A DNA stretch of 64,000 nt from Cupidesulfovibrio sp000226255 (GTDB taxonomy: Bacteria; Desulfobacterota; Desulfovibrionia; Desulfovibrionales; Desulfovibrionaceae): positions 930,001 through 994,000 of the forward strand of contig NZ_AP036014.1 in the NCBI RefSeq assembly GCF_003402415.2, in the 5' to 3' direction. The position numbers were made by a program, and so were the translations under genes. This document shows positions 26,636 to 36,258 of the stretch, piece by piece; position 1 is the stretch's first letter; each line of letters begins with the position of its first letter. The notes beneath the pieces are model-generated. The model worked only from the letters and a program-made list of their open reading frames with translations, made no database searches and was not told where the DNA came from.

Positions 26636-27835
26636 ATGATCGACATCGACACCCAGTTGGAACGCATCAAGCGCGGCATGGCCGAGCTCATCGACGAGGC
26701 CGAACTGCGCAAGAAGATCGCGCGCGGCGCGCCGCTGCGCGTCAAGGCGGGCTTCGACCCCACCGCGCCGGACCTGCACCTGGGCCACACGGTGCTCATC
26801 CACAAGCTGCGCCATTTTCAGGAGCTGGGCCACACCGTCATCTTCCTGATCGGTGACTTCACGGGCCAGATCGGCGACCCTTCGGGCCGTTCGGACACCC
26901 GCCCGCCGCTGACGCCGGAACAGATCATGGAAAATGCCGAGACCTACAAGAAGCAGGTCTTCAAGATCCTGGACCCGGAAAAGACCGAAATCGATTTCAA
27001 CTCGCGCTGGATGAACGCCTTCTCCGCCGCCGACTTCGTGCGCCTTACCTCGCGCTACACCGTGGCCCGCATGCTGGAGCGCGACGACTTCGAAAAGCGC
27101 TACCGCGAGGGGCGGCCCATCGCCATCCACGAGTTCCTGTACCCGCTGGTGCAGGGGTACGATTCCGTGGCCCTGCGCGCCGACGTGGAACTGGGCGGCA
27201 CCGACCAGAAGTTCAACCTGCTCATGGGCCGCACGCTCCAGTCGCAGTACGGGCAGGAGCCGCAGTGCATCCTTACCGTGCCCATCCTGGAAGGGCTGGA
27301 CGGCGTGAAGAAGATGTCGAAATCCCTCGGCAACTACGTGGGCATCGACGAGCCGCCGTCCGACATGTTCGGCAAGATCATGTCCGTGTCCGACGAGCTC
27401 ATGTGGCGCTACTACGAGCTGATCTCCGCCCGTTCGCTGGAAGACATCGCGGACATGAAGCGCCGCGTGCAGGCCGGTGAGGCACACCCCAAGGCGGTGA
27501 AGGAAGACCTGGCCTTCGAGATCACCGCCCGCTACCACGGCGAGGACAAGGCCGCCGAAGCCCGCCAGGGCTTCAACGCCGTGTTCGCTGGCGGCGGCGT
27601 GCCCGACGACGCCCCCGAACACAGCTGCGCCCAGGGCGAGGACAGCACCCCGCCGGTGTTCCTGGAAGCGGCGGGCCTGGTCAAGTCGCGCGGCGAGGCC
27701 AAGCGGCTGATCAAGGAAGGCGCGCTGTCCGTGGACGGCGTGCGCTGCGACGACGCCATGGCCCCGCTGGCCCCCGGCAGCTATGTGGTCAAGCTGGGCA
27801 AGAAGCGCTTTTTGCGCCTGACCGTGACGGGGTAG
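26636..27835 (+). CDS. tyrS: Tyrosyl-tRNA synthetase
   Basis: 399 residues. Class I signatures are DLHLGHTV (HIGH-like) and KKMSKSLG (KMSKS) near residue 226; the tyrosine pocket region reads RYTVARMLERDDF and EFLYPLVQGYDS. A C-terminal S4 RNA-binding domain (about 335-399, AAGLVKSRGEAKRLIKEGALSVDG) is complete. ATG 26636 was chosen as the start of the conserved domain; an in-frame start upstream at 26576 is less likely. A terminator follows. Confidence 0.95.
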   Translation: MIDIDTQLERIKRGMAELIDEAELRKKIARGAPLRVKAGFDPTAPDLHLGHTVLIHKLRHFQELGHTVIFLIGDFTGQIGDPSGRSDTRPPLTPEQIMENAETYKKQVFKILDPEKTEIDFNSRWMNAFSAADFVRLTSRYTVARMLERDDFEKRYREGRPIAIHEFLYPLVQGYDSVALRADVELGGTDQKFNLLMGRTLQSQYGQEPQCILTVPILEGLDGVKKMSKSLGNYVGIDEPPSDMFGKIMSVSDELMWRYYELISARSLEDIADMKRRVQAGEAHPKAVKEDLAFEITARYHGEDKAAEARQGFNAVFAGGGVPDDAPEHSCAQGEDSTPPVFLEAAGLVKSRGEAKRLIKEGALSVDGVRCDDAMAPLAPGSYVVKLGKKRFLRLTVTG

Positions 27836-27913
27836 TATCCGGATTCCGGTCTCCGGCGCTTTTGCGGTCACGCCGCAACGCAACTCATTTGCAGATATTC
27901 CCATGCCCTCTTC

Positions 27914-27945
27914 ACGCCGCTCCGGTTCGCCGGGGCGGCGTTTTT
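27914..27945 (+). terminator. Terminator after tyrS
   Basis: ACGCCGCTCCGG / CCGGGGCGGCGT stem with a TTCG loop, followed by TTTTT. Strong intrinsic terminator about 80 nt after the stop. Confidence 0.85.
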
Positions 27946-28029
27946 CTGTTTGCCGCCACATCCGGTGTAAAGATGCGTAAAGGCGTGCCGATATGTCTTT
28001 GTGACGGCAACCAGTCACGGGGGAACGCC

Positions 28030-29517
28030 ATGATCCTTTCCCCCATCTCCGGCTACCTGCTGCGCGAATCGCGGGAACGACAGCAGGAGGCCCGCCGCGC
28101 CCGGTACGGCACCGGGCCGGTAAGCCTGCGCGGCAGCCTGACCGACGCCTACGACACCATTTCCACCCGCACGCCCGACGTGGTGTTCGAGTTTGGCAAC
28201 GTCTCGAAAGCGTCCGAAGAACAGCAAGTGCACTACAACCGCATCATGGCCCGCAGTGCGGTGGGCCTGAACGCCAGGAGTGTCGACGGGCTGGACGTGC
28301 GGATGTTGGCCCCCTACGAGCAGGACAAGGACGGCAACAGCAGCAAGGAGTGGCGCGTGGTGGTCAGCAAGGGAGGCACCGAAGTGGCGCGCGGCGAGAT
28401 CACCGCCGATACCCGGGTGGTGCGGAACCCCGACGGCAGCGTGACGCTGGAGGAGGCCACCGATGGTGTCACCTTCGAGGGCACGGCGGACAACGACATA
28501 TTGATCCGGATAAGCGACCGGCAGGTGAACGCCGGGGCCGGGAACGACATGGTCATTTCGCTGGGCGGCAGCGGCGGAGTGGATGGCGGCGACGGCAACG
28601 ACAGCATCCTGGGGTCCGTGCGCGGCAACGCCGCGTCTGGTGAGGGCGGCATGGCGCTGCTTTCCGGCGGGGTTGGCGACGACCGGATCAATCTGGACAA
28701 CAGCATGCACGTGCTGCTGGATGGTGGCGATGGCGATGATACGCTGGATGGCACCATGGCCCATGTCATCGTCAGGGGGGGGCTTGGTGACGACAGGCTG
28801 AGGGGCGAGATGCATTTTGCGGACATTGACGCGGGCGACGGCAACGACAGTTTCAAGATGGACCTTGTCGCCCTTTCCCTGGTCAAGGCGGGTCTGGGCG
28901 ACGATGCGGTCAAGGGCGATTTCCGGCGATCCATCATCAATGGCGGACTGGGGGACGATACTTTCGACGGACGGTTCCGGGCTTCCAACCTGTTCGGCGA
29001 GGAAGGCCGCGACACATTTGCCGGGCTGTACGAGCGGGGCACTGCCGATGGCGGGCAGGACGGAGACACCTTTGCCGTCAACGCGGCGCACACCACCGAA
29101 TTTACGGGGGGCGCGGGCGACGACGTCATGCGGGCCACTACCTCGTTTTTCGCCACCTACGACGGCGGCGAGGGCGACGACGTGCTGGAACTGGGCCGCA
29201 AACGCCACGTCAGCAAGGGGGGAGACCTTGGGCCCGGAGGGCTTTCCCCCACGGCATGGAAGGTGGACGGCCTGCCGGGTGCCTACTACGCCGAAGGCGA
29301 TCTGGTTCAGAACGTGGTGCGCGGCGGCGACGGCGATGACAACCTGAACGTGTATGGCGCGCCGGGAGACCGGTCTGGCCTGGACGAACCCGCCCGCGTC
29401 AGCGGGGGCAAGGGCCGCGACGTGGTGGCCATCTACGGGGCCATGCAGCGTTCCGGGCTGTTGTATGGCGAAGAAGAGGACGGCGAGATACCCGTGCTGC
29501 TCCTGCCCTACGTGTAG
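28030..29517 (+). CDS. RTX-type calcium-binding repeat protein
   Basis: 495 residues. After a 150-residue N-terminal part (MILSPISGYLLRESRERQ start, no signal peptide) come many degenerate glycine/aspartate-rich nonapeptides (GGDGNDSIL, GGVGDDRIN, GGDGDDTLD, GGLGDDRLR, GDGNDSFKM, GGLGDDTFD, GGDGDDNLN). These fold as calcium-binding beta-rolls in RTX proteins that are normally exported by type I secretion. No transporter gene is beside it, and no catalytic domain is visible. The N-terminus recalls surface-layer or adhesin RTX proteins only weakly. GGGGGAA precedes ATG 28030. Confidence 0.82.
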   Translation: MILSPISGYLLRESRERQQEARRARYGTGPVSLRGSLTDAYDTISTRTPDVVFEFGNVSKASEEQQVHYNRIMARSAVGLNARSVDGLDVRMLAPYEQDKDGNSSKEWRVVVSKGGTEVARGEITADTRVVRNPDGSVTLEEATDGVTFEGTADNDILIRISDRQVNAGAGNDMVISLGGSGGVDGGDGNDSILGSVRGNAASGEGGMALLSGGVGDDRINLDNSMHVLLDGGDGDDTLDGTMAHVIVRGGLGDDRLRGEMHFADIDAGDGNDSFKMDLVALSLVKAGLGDDAVKGDFRRSIINGGLGDDTFDGRFRASNLFGEEGRDTFAGLYERGTADGGQDGDTFAVNAAHTTEFTGGAGDDVMRATTSFFATYDGGEGDDVLELGRKRHVSKGGDLGPGGLSPTAWKVDGLPGAYYAEGDLVQNVVRGGDGDDNLNVYGAPGDRSGLDEPARVSGGKGRDVVAIYGAMQRSGLLYGEEEDGEIPVLLLPYV

Positions 29518-29566
29518 GGTCGCAAGAAACCGGAATTCACGCCCCCTGCGGGCGGACCGTGCGGCG

Positions 29567-29596
29567 CTGCCGGGACGTGTGCCCGGCAGTTTTTTT
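29567..29596 (+). terminator. Terminator after the RTX gene
   Basis: CTGCCGGG / CCCGGCAG stem with a 7-nt loop, then TTTTTTT. Classic intrinsic terminator 50 nt after the stop. Confidence 0.9.
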
Positions 29597-29761
29597 GTGT
29601 CCGGCGTCGAGCGCGTGCGGCCGCCCGCGTGGCAGTTGCATCGTCAGACAACCGCTGCGCGAGGTAGGGTTGCCCCGCGTTGTGGCGCACCCCCCTTCTC
29701 ATGGGGGCGCAAGTACTCTATGGTGTTGGCAGAATCATCAATCCCTGGGCACGGAGCGCAT

Positions 29762-32700
29762 ATGGACACGAAGCCGGGAAAGAGTGCGTCGGGGTGGTCG
29801 CCTGCCGCCATTGCATCGCGCGGCAAGGGGTGGTGGGCCTTGCGGCGGGTGCGCCGCTGGACCTACAGCATCGTGGGCATCGTCGCCGCATGGGGCGTGC
29901 TGGCCGGATTGGCCATGCCGCCGCTCATGCGCGGCGTGCTGGAAGACCAGTTGTCCGACAAGCTGCGGGTGCGCTGCACCGTGGAGAGGGTGCGCTTCAA
30001 CCCGTATTCGTGGGCGCTGTCCATCCAGGGCGTGCGCGTGCCCAACCCCACCGGCGACGGCGACCTGCTGACCTTCGACGCGCTGGAATTTTCGCCCGGC
30101 CTTTCCGCCGCGCTGCGCCTTGCCCCGGTGCTGGCCTACGTGCGGCTGGTAAACCCGGTGGTGTACGTGGCCCACTTTGGCGACGGGCGGTACTCCTTCT
30201 CGGAATTCATCCCGCCAGACGGAGAGGGCGAGGACGGGAAGAAGGACCGCGCGGACGACGCGAAGAAGCCGCTGTTCCCCTTCGCGGCCAGCGACTTCGA
30301 GGTGGTCAACGGCACGGTGATCTTTCACGACGCGCCGCTCAAGACCATCCACACCATCACCGAGTTGCAGTTCGTGGTGCCGTTCACCTCCACCATGGAG
30401 CGCGACCGTGAGCGCGCCATCACCCCCAGCCTGAACGCCACGGTGGACGGCAGGGCGCTGACGGTGCAGGGGCGGCTGTTGCCCTTTGCCGAGCACCTGC
30501 GCACCGAGTTCGACGTGGCCACCGACGAGGTGGACCTGACCCAGTACCGCGAATACCTGGCCGCGTTTACGCCGTTGCGCCTGGAATCGGGGCGGCTGGG
30601 CGTGAACCTGAAGCTGGTGGTGGAGCAGCCCGCCGCGCACGACGTGGAATTCGGGCTGGCGGGCTCCGTGACCCTGCACGACCTGCGCGTTAACGCGCCC
30701 GACGGCAAGGACGCCGTGCTGGGGCTGACCTCGGGCATGGTGGAGGTGGAGGAATTCTCGCTGCTGGACCGGCATGTGGACGTGCGCCGGGTGGACCTGG
30801 ACGGCCTGTTGGCCCGGGCCGGACGCCTGGCCGACGGCAGCATCGACTGGCTGGGCTTCGTGGCTCCGGCGGGCGCGAAGAAGCAGGCCGAAGTGAAGCC
30901 GGGCGGCCAGTCCCCCACCCTGGCGGGAACCGCGACAGCGGGTGGGGCTGCGGCCAACGCCACCGCCGGCGCGCCGGGTGGTTCCGCTGGCGGTGCGGCG
31001 TCCGTGGGCACGGCAGCCCCGGCCGTCTCCGCGCCGCCCGCCGCTGCCCAGGCCAAGTCCGAGCCGCCCTTCGTGGTCAACGTGCGCACCCTGGACATGC
31101 GCAATGCCACGGTGGTCTGGAAGGACGCCTCGGTGCCCGGCGGCGCGCAGGTGCGGCTGAACGATCTTGCCGTCACCCTTACGGATTTCGCCACGCCCGG
31201 CGGCAAGGCCGCGCCCAGGGGCGGTGGGGCGTTCACCGCCTCGCTGCGCATGGACGACGGGACCGGCAAGGCGGGCGCGCTGGGAAAGTCCGGTGAGGCC
31301 CCGAAGAACGGCGCGGGCACCCTGAAGGCCGAGGGCACGCTGACCCTGCAACCGCTGGGCGTGGCCCTGCGGTTGGACGCGCGCGACCTGCCGCTGGTGC
31401 CGGTGCGCGGGTACGTTGCCCAGGCGGTGCCCGCCCTGTCGCTGGATGCCGGGGCGGCGGGCGCGCAGGGCGAGATGGAACTTTCGCCGGCCACGCCGGA
31501 TGCGCCCGGATTCGTGCTGCGCAAGGGCGCGGCGCAGGTGTCGGGGTTGTCTCTATCGCTGGCCGGGCAGAAGCAGCCCTCGGTGGGCCTGGGCAGGCTG
31601 GAGGTGGCCGAAACGTCCGTGGACCTTGCGGCACGCACCGTGGCCGTGGGGCCGGTGATGCTGACGAAGCCCGATGTCCGGGTGGTGCGCGGCAAGGACG
31701 GCGCCATCGACCTCGCCGCGCTGGCGGGGGGACCGGCAACGGCGCAGCCTGCCAAGGCAGAGGCGGCCGGTCGCGACATGGGGCGGCAGCGCCCGGCGGC
31801 GCGCGGGGCCTCGCGTGCCGCCCCGCAGAAAGCCGCCGCCACGCCGGAAGCGCCGGAGTGGAAGTTCTCCGTGGCCTCGCTGCGCATGGACGAGGGCCGG
31901 GTGACCTTCGAGGACCGGCAGCCCAAGGATGCGAGCGTCCTCACCCTGGAGGGAATGCGCCTGGTCACCGGGCCGCTGTCGCCGCAGCGCGGCGCGTCGC
32001 TGGACGTGGATTTTTCCGCCCGCTGGCAGAAGCAGGGAACCATCGGCGTGAAGGCCAAGGGCACGGCACAACCGCTGCACATGACCGTGGACTCCAAGCT
32101 GGCCAAGGTGGACCTGCGCCCGCTGGACCCGTACCTGGGCGAGGTGACCGATCTGCTGTTCGGCGGCGGCGAGGTTTCGTCGGAACTCAAGGTGGCCCTG
32201 CGCGAGCAGGCCGAACCGGCGGACAAGGCAAACAGGGCGGGCAGGGCGCGCGCCGCGAGCGCATCCGCCGGACAGGCGGCGGAACCGGCGCTGGAGGTGA
32301 ACGTGGAGGGCGCGGCCCGGCTGGACAACCTGTCGCTGAAGCTGGCCGGGGGCAAGCAGGAACTGGCCTCGCTGCGGCGGTTTTCGGTGCGCGGGTTGCG
32401 CTTCGGCCAGCAGCCGTCGGGCGACCTTTCCCTGCGCGTGCAGGAGGTGGGGCTGGAGAAGCCGAAACTGTCGGTGATGGTGTTCAAGGATGGTTCCACC
32501 AGCATCAGCCGGGCTTTGGGGGCGAAGCCCCCGGCGGCAGAGGGAAAAGACGGCAAGCCCCCGGCGGCAGCGGAGAAGGACGCCAAGGCCCCGGCGGCGA
32601 CGAAGGATGCCGAGGCTCTGGCGGACGCCCCCACGCAACCTGCCAACAAGGCCGCGTCCGGCCCGGCGACGGATTCGGCATCGTCGCCCGCAACGTCTAC

Positions 32701-34000
32701 CCCGTCCGCATCCTCCGGCCCCTCTGGTGCATCCGCCCAGAGCGACGGAGCGGGGGCTGCGGCCCGGCCCAACGCCGGCCCGTTCACCACGCTGGAGGTG
32801 GGCAGCCTGTCCATTTCCGGCGGGTCGCTGCGCTTTCGCGACGAGCGCATGTCCCCGGCCTTCGCCTCTGAAATGTCCGACATCGAGGGGCGCATTTCCG
32901 GCGTCTCGCTGGACCCGGCCTCGCGTGCCGAAGTGCAGTTGCGCGCGGGCATCGAAGGCGTGCCGGTGCTGGTGGGGGGCACGGTGAATCCGCTCATTCA
33001 TCCCGTGTTCGCGGACATGCGCTTCACCATGTCCGGGCTCGATCTGGTGCCCCTGTCGCCCTATGCAGTGCAGTACATCGCCTACCCCGTGGAGCACGGG
33101 CGCTTTTCCGCCGACGTGGCCGTGAAGGCGGAAAACTGGGTGCTGGACGCGGACAATCATTTCACCCTCAGCCAGATAGAGCTGGGCAGCAAGGACAACC
33201 GGCCCGACGCGCCGAGCTACCCGGTGAAGCTGGGCCTGGCCCTGTTGCAGGACATGAGCGGCAACGTGGACCTGCGCCTGCCCGTGAAGGGGCGGCTGGA
33301 CGATCCGGAATTCCGCCTCGGCGGGGTGATCATGCAGGCCGTGCTGAACCTGATGGTCAAGGTGGTCACCTCGCCCTTCGCCCTGGTGGGCAGCGTGCTC
33401 AGCCTTGGCAGTGGCGGCAAGGACATGCGCTACGTGGAGTTTCCGCCCGGCGTGGCAACGCTGAACGAGGCGGCGGAAAAGGACCTGCGCGCCGTTGTCG
33501 AGGTGCTGCGCCAGCGCCCGCGCCTGAAGCTGGAGGTGCAGGGCGCGGCCGAGCCGGTCGGCGACACGCGTGGCCTGAAGGAACAGGCCCTGCTGCGGGC
33601 GCTGCGCGAAGCCAAGCACGCCTCGCTGTCGCGTGCCGAGCGGGCGCGGGTGAACGCGGATGACGTGGCCATCGACAAGGACGAATATGAGGATCTGCTG
33701 GAAGAGGTGTACAGGGACGCACCCTTCGAGAAGCCGCGCAACGTGGTGGGCTTTACGAAATCACAGCCTGCCGACGTGATGGAGGCCGCGCTGAAGGAAC
33801 ACTACGAGGTGACGCCCGAAGCGCTGAAGGAGCTGGCCACCGCGCGGGCCAAGGCCGTGCGCGACAAGCTGCTGGAGATTGACCCGGCCTTGGGCGAGCG
33901 GGTGTTTCTGGCTGGGGCCAAGGTTGCGCCTGCCGCCGGTGCGGAGGGTGGAGATGGCGCCAAGGGCGGGGGGAGCAGGGTTAATTTGGGGTTGCAGTAG
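29762..34000 (+). CDS. DUF748/AsmA-like giant membrane-anchored protein
   Basis: 1412 residues with one N-terminal membrane helix (about 33-55, YSIVGIVAAWGVLAGLAMPPL) and a very long periplasmic part. The start (VRCTVERVRFNPYSWALSIQGVRVPNP) and later repeats (LRMDEGRVTFEDRQ, VGSLSISGGSLRFRDERM) match the DUF748 family, related to AsmA/TamB proteins that bridge the two membranes and aid lipid transport. Ala/Pro/Gly-rich spacers split the repeats (about 380-430, 675-705, 920-1000). The C-terminus (AAEKDLRAVVEVLRQRPRLKLEVQGAAEP) resembles an OmpA-like fold. GGAGCG precedes ATG 29762. Confidence 0.85.
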   Translation: MDTKPGKSASGWSPAAIASRGKGWWALRRVRRWTYSIVGIVAAWGVLAGLAMPPLMRGVLEDQLSDKLRVRCTVERVRFNPYSWALSIQGVRVPNPTGDGDLLTFDALEFSPGLSAALRLAPVLAYVRLVNPVVYVAHFGDGRYSFSEFIPPDGEGEDGKKDRADDAKKPLFPFAASDFEVVNGTVIFHDAPLKTIHTITELQFVVPFTSTMERDRERAITPSLNATVDGRALTVQGRLLPFAEHLRTEFDVATDEVDLTQYREYLAAFTPLRLESGRLGVNLKLVVEQPAAHDVEFGLAGSVTLHDLRVNAPDGKDAVLGLTSGMVEVEEFSLLDRHVDVRRVDLDGLLARAGRLADGSIDWLGFVAPAGAKKQAEVKPGGQSPTLAGTATAGGAAANATAGAPGGSAGGAASVGTAAPAVSAPPAAAQAKSEPPFVVNVRTLDMRNATVVWKDASVPGGAQVRLNDLAVTLTDFATPGGKAAPRGGGAFTASLRMDDGTGKAGALGKSGEAPKNGAGTLKAEGTLTLQPLGVALRLDARDLPLVPVRGYVAQAVPALSLDAGAAGAQGEMELSPATPDAPGFVLRKGAAQVSGLSLSLAGQKQPSVGLGRLEVAETSVDLAARTVAVGPVMLTKPDVRVVRGKDGAIDLAALAGGPATAQPAKAEAAGRDMGRQRPAARGASRAAPQKAAATPEAPEWKFSVASLRMDEGRVTFEDRQPKDASVLTLEGMRLVTGPLSPQRGASLDVDFSARWQKQGTIGVKAKGTAQPLHMTVDSKLAKVDLRPLDPYLGEVTDLLFGGGEVSSELKVALREQAEPADKANRAGRARAASASAGQAAEPALEVNVEGAARLDNLSLKLAGGKQELASLRRFSVRGLRFGQQPSGDLSLRVQEVGLEKPKLSVMVFKDGSTSISRALGAKPPAAEGKDGKPPAAAEKDAKAPAATKDAEALADAPTQPANKAASGPATDSASSPATSTPSASSGPSGASAQSDGAGAAARPNAGPFTTLEVGSLSISGGSLRFRDERMSPAFASEMSDIEGRISGVSLDPASRAEVQLRAGIEGVPVLVGGTVNPLIHPVFADMRFTMSGLDLVPLSPYAVQYIAYPVEHGRFSADVAVKAENWVLDADNHFTLSQIELGSKDNRPDAPSYPVKLGLALLQDMSGNVDLRLPVKGRLDDPEFRLGGVIMQAVLNLMVKVVTSPFALVGSVLSLGSGGKDMRYVEFPPGVATLNEAAEKDLRAVVEVLRQRPRLKLEVQGAAEPVGDTRGLKEQALLRALREAKHASLSRAERARVNADDVAIDKDEYEDLLEEVYRDAPFEKPRNVVGFTKSQPADVMEAALKEHYEVTPEALKELATARAKAVRDKLLEIDPALGERVFLAGAKVAPAAGAEGGDGAKGGGSRVNLGLQ

Positions 34001-34035
34001 CAAGGGGGGGATGACGCGGAGCGTGGTGAAGTGTC

Positions 34036-34204
34036 GTGCCCTGTTGGATGCGGCTTCTACGAATACACGGGAGTGTTTTCGTCCACGCTCGATTTCGTTA
34101 TGCCTCCGGCGGGCAAGGGGCCATGAAACGATGGCCCCTTGCCCGCCGGAGGCATAACGAAATCGAGGGTGCTCAACAGGGCACACCTGCCTTCGTAGAA
34201 GCCG
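34036..34204. repeat. 37-bp perfect palindrome with permuted outer repeats
   Basis: Arms 34088-34124 and 34131-34167 are perfect reverse complements over 37 bp with a 6-nt GAAACG loop. Two further exact pairs flank it: GTGCCCTGTTG (34036) / CAACAGGGCAC (34174) and CGGCTTCTACGAA (34051) / TTCGTAGAAGCCG (34192). Their order is not nested: the left-outer unit pairs with the right-inner one. The region (34001-34310) separates the convergent DUF748 and dnaB genes. It can act as a two-way terminator, but the size and layout are unusual. Confidence 0.9.
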
Positions 34205-34310
34205 GGTGTAACCGCGCACTCCCCCTTCCCATCCCCTGGTCGACCAGCACCCTATCCCACGCCTCGGCACCACCAAACAAAAGGGGCCACCTTGCGGCAG
34301 CCCCGATGAC

Positions 34311-35795
34311 TCAATCCCCATACCCCTCGGAGGGCGGCGGCGGGACGAACGTCAAATCCTCGAACGCGGTGTACGAGGGCAGGTAGGCCAGTTCGGCCAC
34401 GCCCACGGGGCCGTTGCGCTGCTTGCCGATGATGATTTCCGCGATGCCCTTGCGCGGGTTGTCGTCGCGCTTGTTGTAGGCGTCGTCGCGGTAGATGAAC
34501 ATGATCACGTCGGCGTCCTGCTCGATGGCGCCCGATTCGCGAAGGTCCGAAAGCATGGGGCGCTTGTTGGTGCGCTCTTCCACCTTGCGGTTCAGCTGCG
34601 ACAGGGCGATGACCGGGATGTTCAGTTCCTTGGCCAGGGCTTTCAGCGAGCGCGAGATTTCCGAAATTTCCAGTTCGCGCGAATCCACCCGGCGGGCGGA
34701 GCGCATCAACTGCAGGTAGTCCACCATGACCAGGCCCACGCCCTTTTCGGCGCGCAGGCGGCGGGTGCGGGCGCGCAGTTCCAGGGTGGTGATGGCGGGG
34801 GTGTCGTCGATGTAGATGGGGGCCTGCGAAAGCACGTCGGCGGCGTGGTACAGGCGCTGCCAGTCCTCGTCGTCCAGGAAGCCCTTGCGCACCTTGGACA
34901 GGTCCACCTTGCCCAGCGAGCAGAGCATGCGCATGACCAGCTGCTCCATGGACATTTCCAGGGAGTACACGGCCACGGGGGTGTTCTGGTTCACGGCGGC
35001 GCGCAGGCACATGTTCAGCGCGAAGGCGGTCTTGCCCATGGAGGGGCGCGCGGCCACGATGATCAGGTCCGACGGTTGCAGGCCCGAGGTCATCTGGTCC
35101 AGCTGCACGAAGCCGGTGGTGACGCCGGTGACCACTTCCTTGCGGTCGCAGCGCTTCACCAGGTCTTCGAAGACCTTGTGCACCAGTTCCTTGGCCCCGC
35201 GGAACATCTTGCCGCTGACGCGCTCGGAAATGGCGAACACCGCCTGCTCCGACTCGTCCAGCAGCTTCTGCACCTCGCGCGAGGCGTCGTAGCAGTTGCT
35301 GATGATCTCCGACCCCGCGCCGATCAGCGAACGCAACAGGGCCTTGTCGCGCACGATGGTGGCGTAGTGCTCGGCGTTGGCGGCGCTGATGGTGGACTGG
35401 GCAAGCTCGGCCAGGTACACGGCCCCGCCAACCCCTTCCAGGCGGCTCTGCGATTGCAGGTATTCCGCCATGGTCACGAGGTCGATGGGGGCGTTGCGAC
35501 GGTACAGTTCCAGGCAGGCGTCGTAGATCTGCTGGTGGGCGGGCAGGTAGAAGTCTTCCGGCCGCAGCGTGTCCACCACGGAATGCAGCACGGCGTTGCG
35601 AAGCAGAATCCCCCCGAGCACGGCCTGTTCGGCTTCGGTGCTGTGCGGGGGGACTCGGCGCAACAGATCGGCGGAAGCGCGTTCCGTCGGATCGGGAGCG
35701 CCGCCCCCGCCATGGTAGGCGGAGGCGGCGTCGGAATCGGTGTGGCTATTCGGCCGGGGTTTCCGGCTCGGCGTCCACGACGGGTTCTGCGGCAT
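34311..35795 (-). CDS. dnaB: Replicative DNA helicase DnaB
   Basis: 494 residues. The N-terminal domain (STEAEQAVLGGILL...LDLV-type helices) is followed by the RecA-like motor with Walker A ARPSMGKTAFALNM, Walker B VGLVMVDYLQLM, and KALAKELNIPVIALSQLNR. It unwinds DNA as a hexamer ahead of the replisome. A Ser/Asp/Gly-rich extension of about 45 residues precedes the conserved part. The start at 35795 lies 50 nt inside the end of rplI, and no later ATG precedes the conserved domain. It is the last gene of the rpsF operon, a known arrangement. Confidence 0.96.
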   Translation of the reverse strand: MPQNPSWTPSRKPRPNSHTDSDAASAYHGGGGAPDPTERASADLLRRVPPHSTEAEQAVLGGILLRNAVLHSVVDTLRPEDFYLPAHQQIYDACLELYRRNAPIDLVTMAEYLQSQSRLEGVGGAVYLAELAQSTISAANAEHYATIVRDKALLRSLIGAGSEIISNCYDASREVQKLLDESEQAVFAISERVSGKMFRGAKELVHKVFEDLVKRCDRKEVVTGVTTGFVQLDQMTSGLQPSDLIIVAARPSMGKTAFALNMCLRAAVNQNTPVAVYSLEMSMEQLVMRMLCSLGKVDLSKVRKGFLDDEDWQRLYHAADVLSQAPIYIDDTPAITTLELRARTRRLRAEKGVGLVMVDYLQLMRSARRVDSRELEISEISRSLKALAKELNIPVIALSQLNRKVEERTNKRPMLSDLRESGAIEQDADVIMFIYRDDAYNKRDDNPRKGIAEIIIGKQRNGPVGVAELAYLPSYTAFEDLTFVPPPPSEGYGD

Positions 35796-36249
35796 CGCTC
35801 ACCTTGTCTTCGGCAACAACCTTGACGTTCAGGGTGGCCACCACGTCGGCGTGCAGGCGGACGCGCACTTCGTGCGTGCCCAGGGTGCGGATGGCGGCGT
35901 CGAGCAGAATGCGGCGACGGTCGATATCCACGCCCTTTTCGGCCAGCGCGTCGCCGATGATGGCGGTGGTGACGGAACCGTAGAGCTTGTCGTTTTCACC
36001 CACGCGAACCGGGATGACCAGTTCGGTGGCGGCGATCTTGGCGGACAGGTCGGAGGCCGCGGTGCGCAGGGCGTCCATCTTGGCCTGAAGCTTCTTGCGC
36101 TCCAGTTCAAACGCCTTCAGGTTGGCATCGGAGGCCAGCATGGCAAGGCCCTGCGGCAGCAGGAAGTTGCGGCCGAAACCGGGCTTCACCACCACGACGT
36201 CGCCGAGGCGGCCCAGATTTTCAACGTCAGCACGAAGGATCAGCTTCAT
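35746..36249 (-). CDS. rplI: 50S ribosomal protein L9
   Basis: 167 residues. N-terminal rRNA-binding domain MKLILRADVENLGRLGDVVVVKPGFGRNFLLPQGLA, a charged connecting helix, and a C-terminal domain, with an acidic tail of about 20 residues (DAAEPVVDAEPETPAE) beyond the usual end. The tail coincides with the overlap with dnaB. AGGAGG lies 4 nt before ATG. Third gene of the operon. Confidence 0.96.
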   Translation of the reverse strand: MKLILRADVENLGRLGDVVVVKPGFGRNFLLPQGLAMLASDANLKAFELERKKLQAKMDALRTAASDLSAKIAATELVIPVRVGENDKLYGSVTTAIIGDALAEKGVDIDRRRILLDAAIRTLGTHEVRVRLHADVVATLNVKVVAEDKVSDAAEPVVDAEPETPAE

Positions 36250-36258
36250 CCCATCCTC

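Noticed and set aside
34036..34386. Short proteins encoded across the long palindrome on both strands
   Set aside because: Both frames owe their shared residues to the palindrome itself; no ribosome site or known domain.
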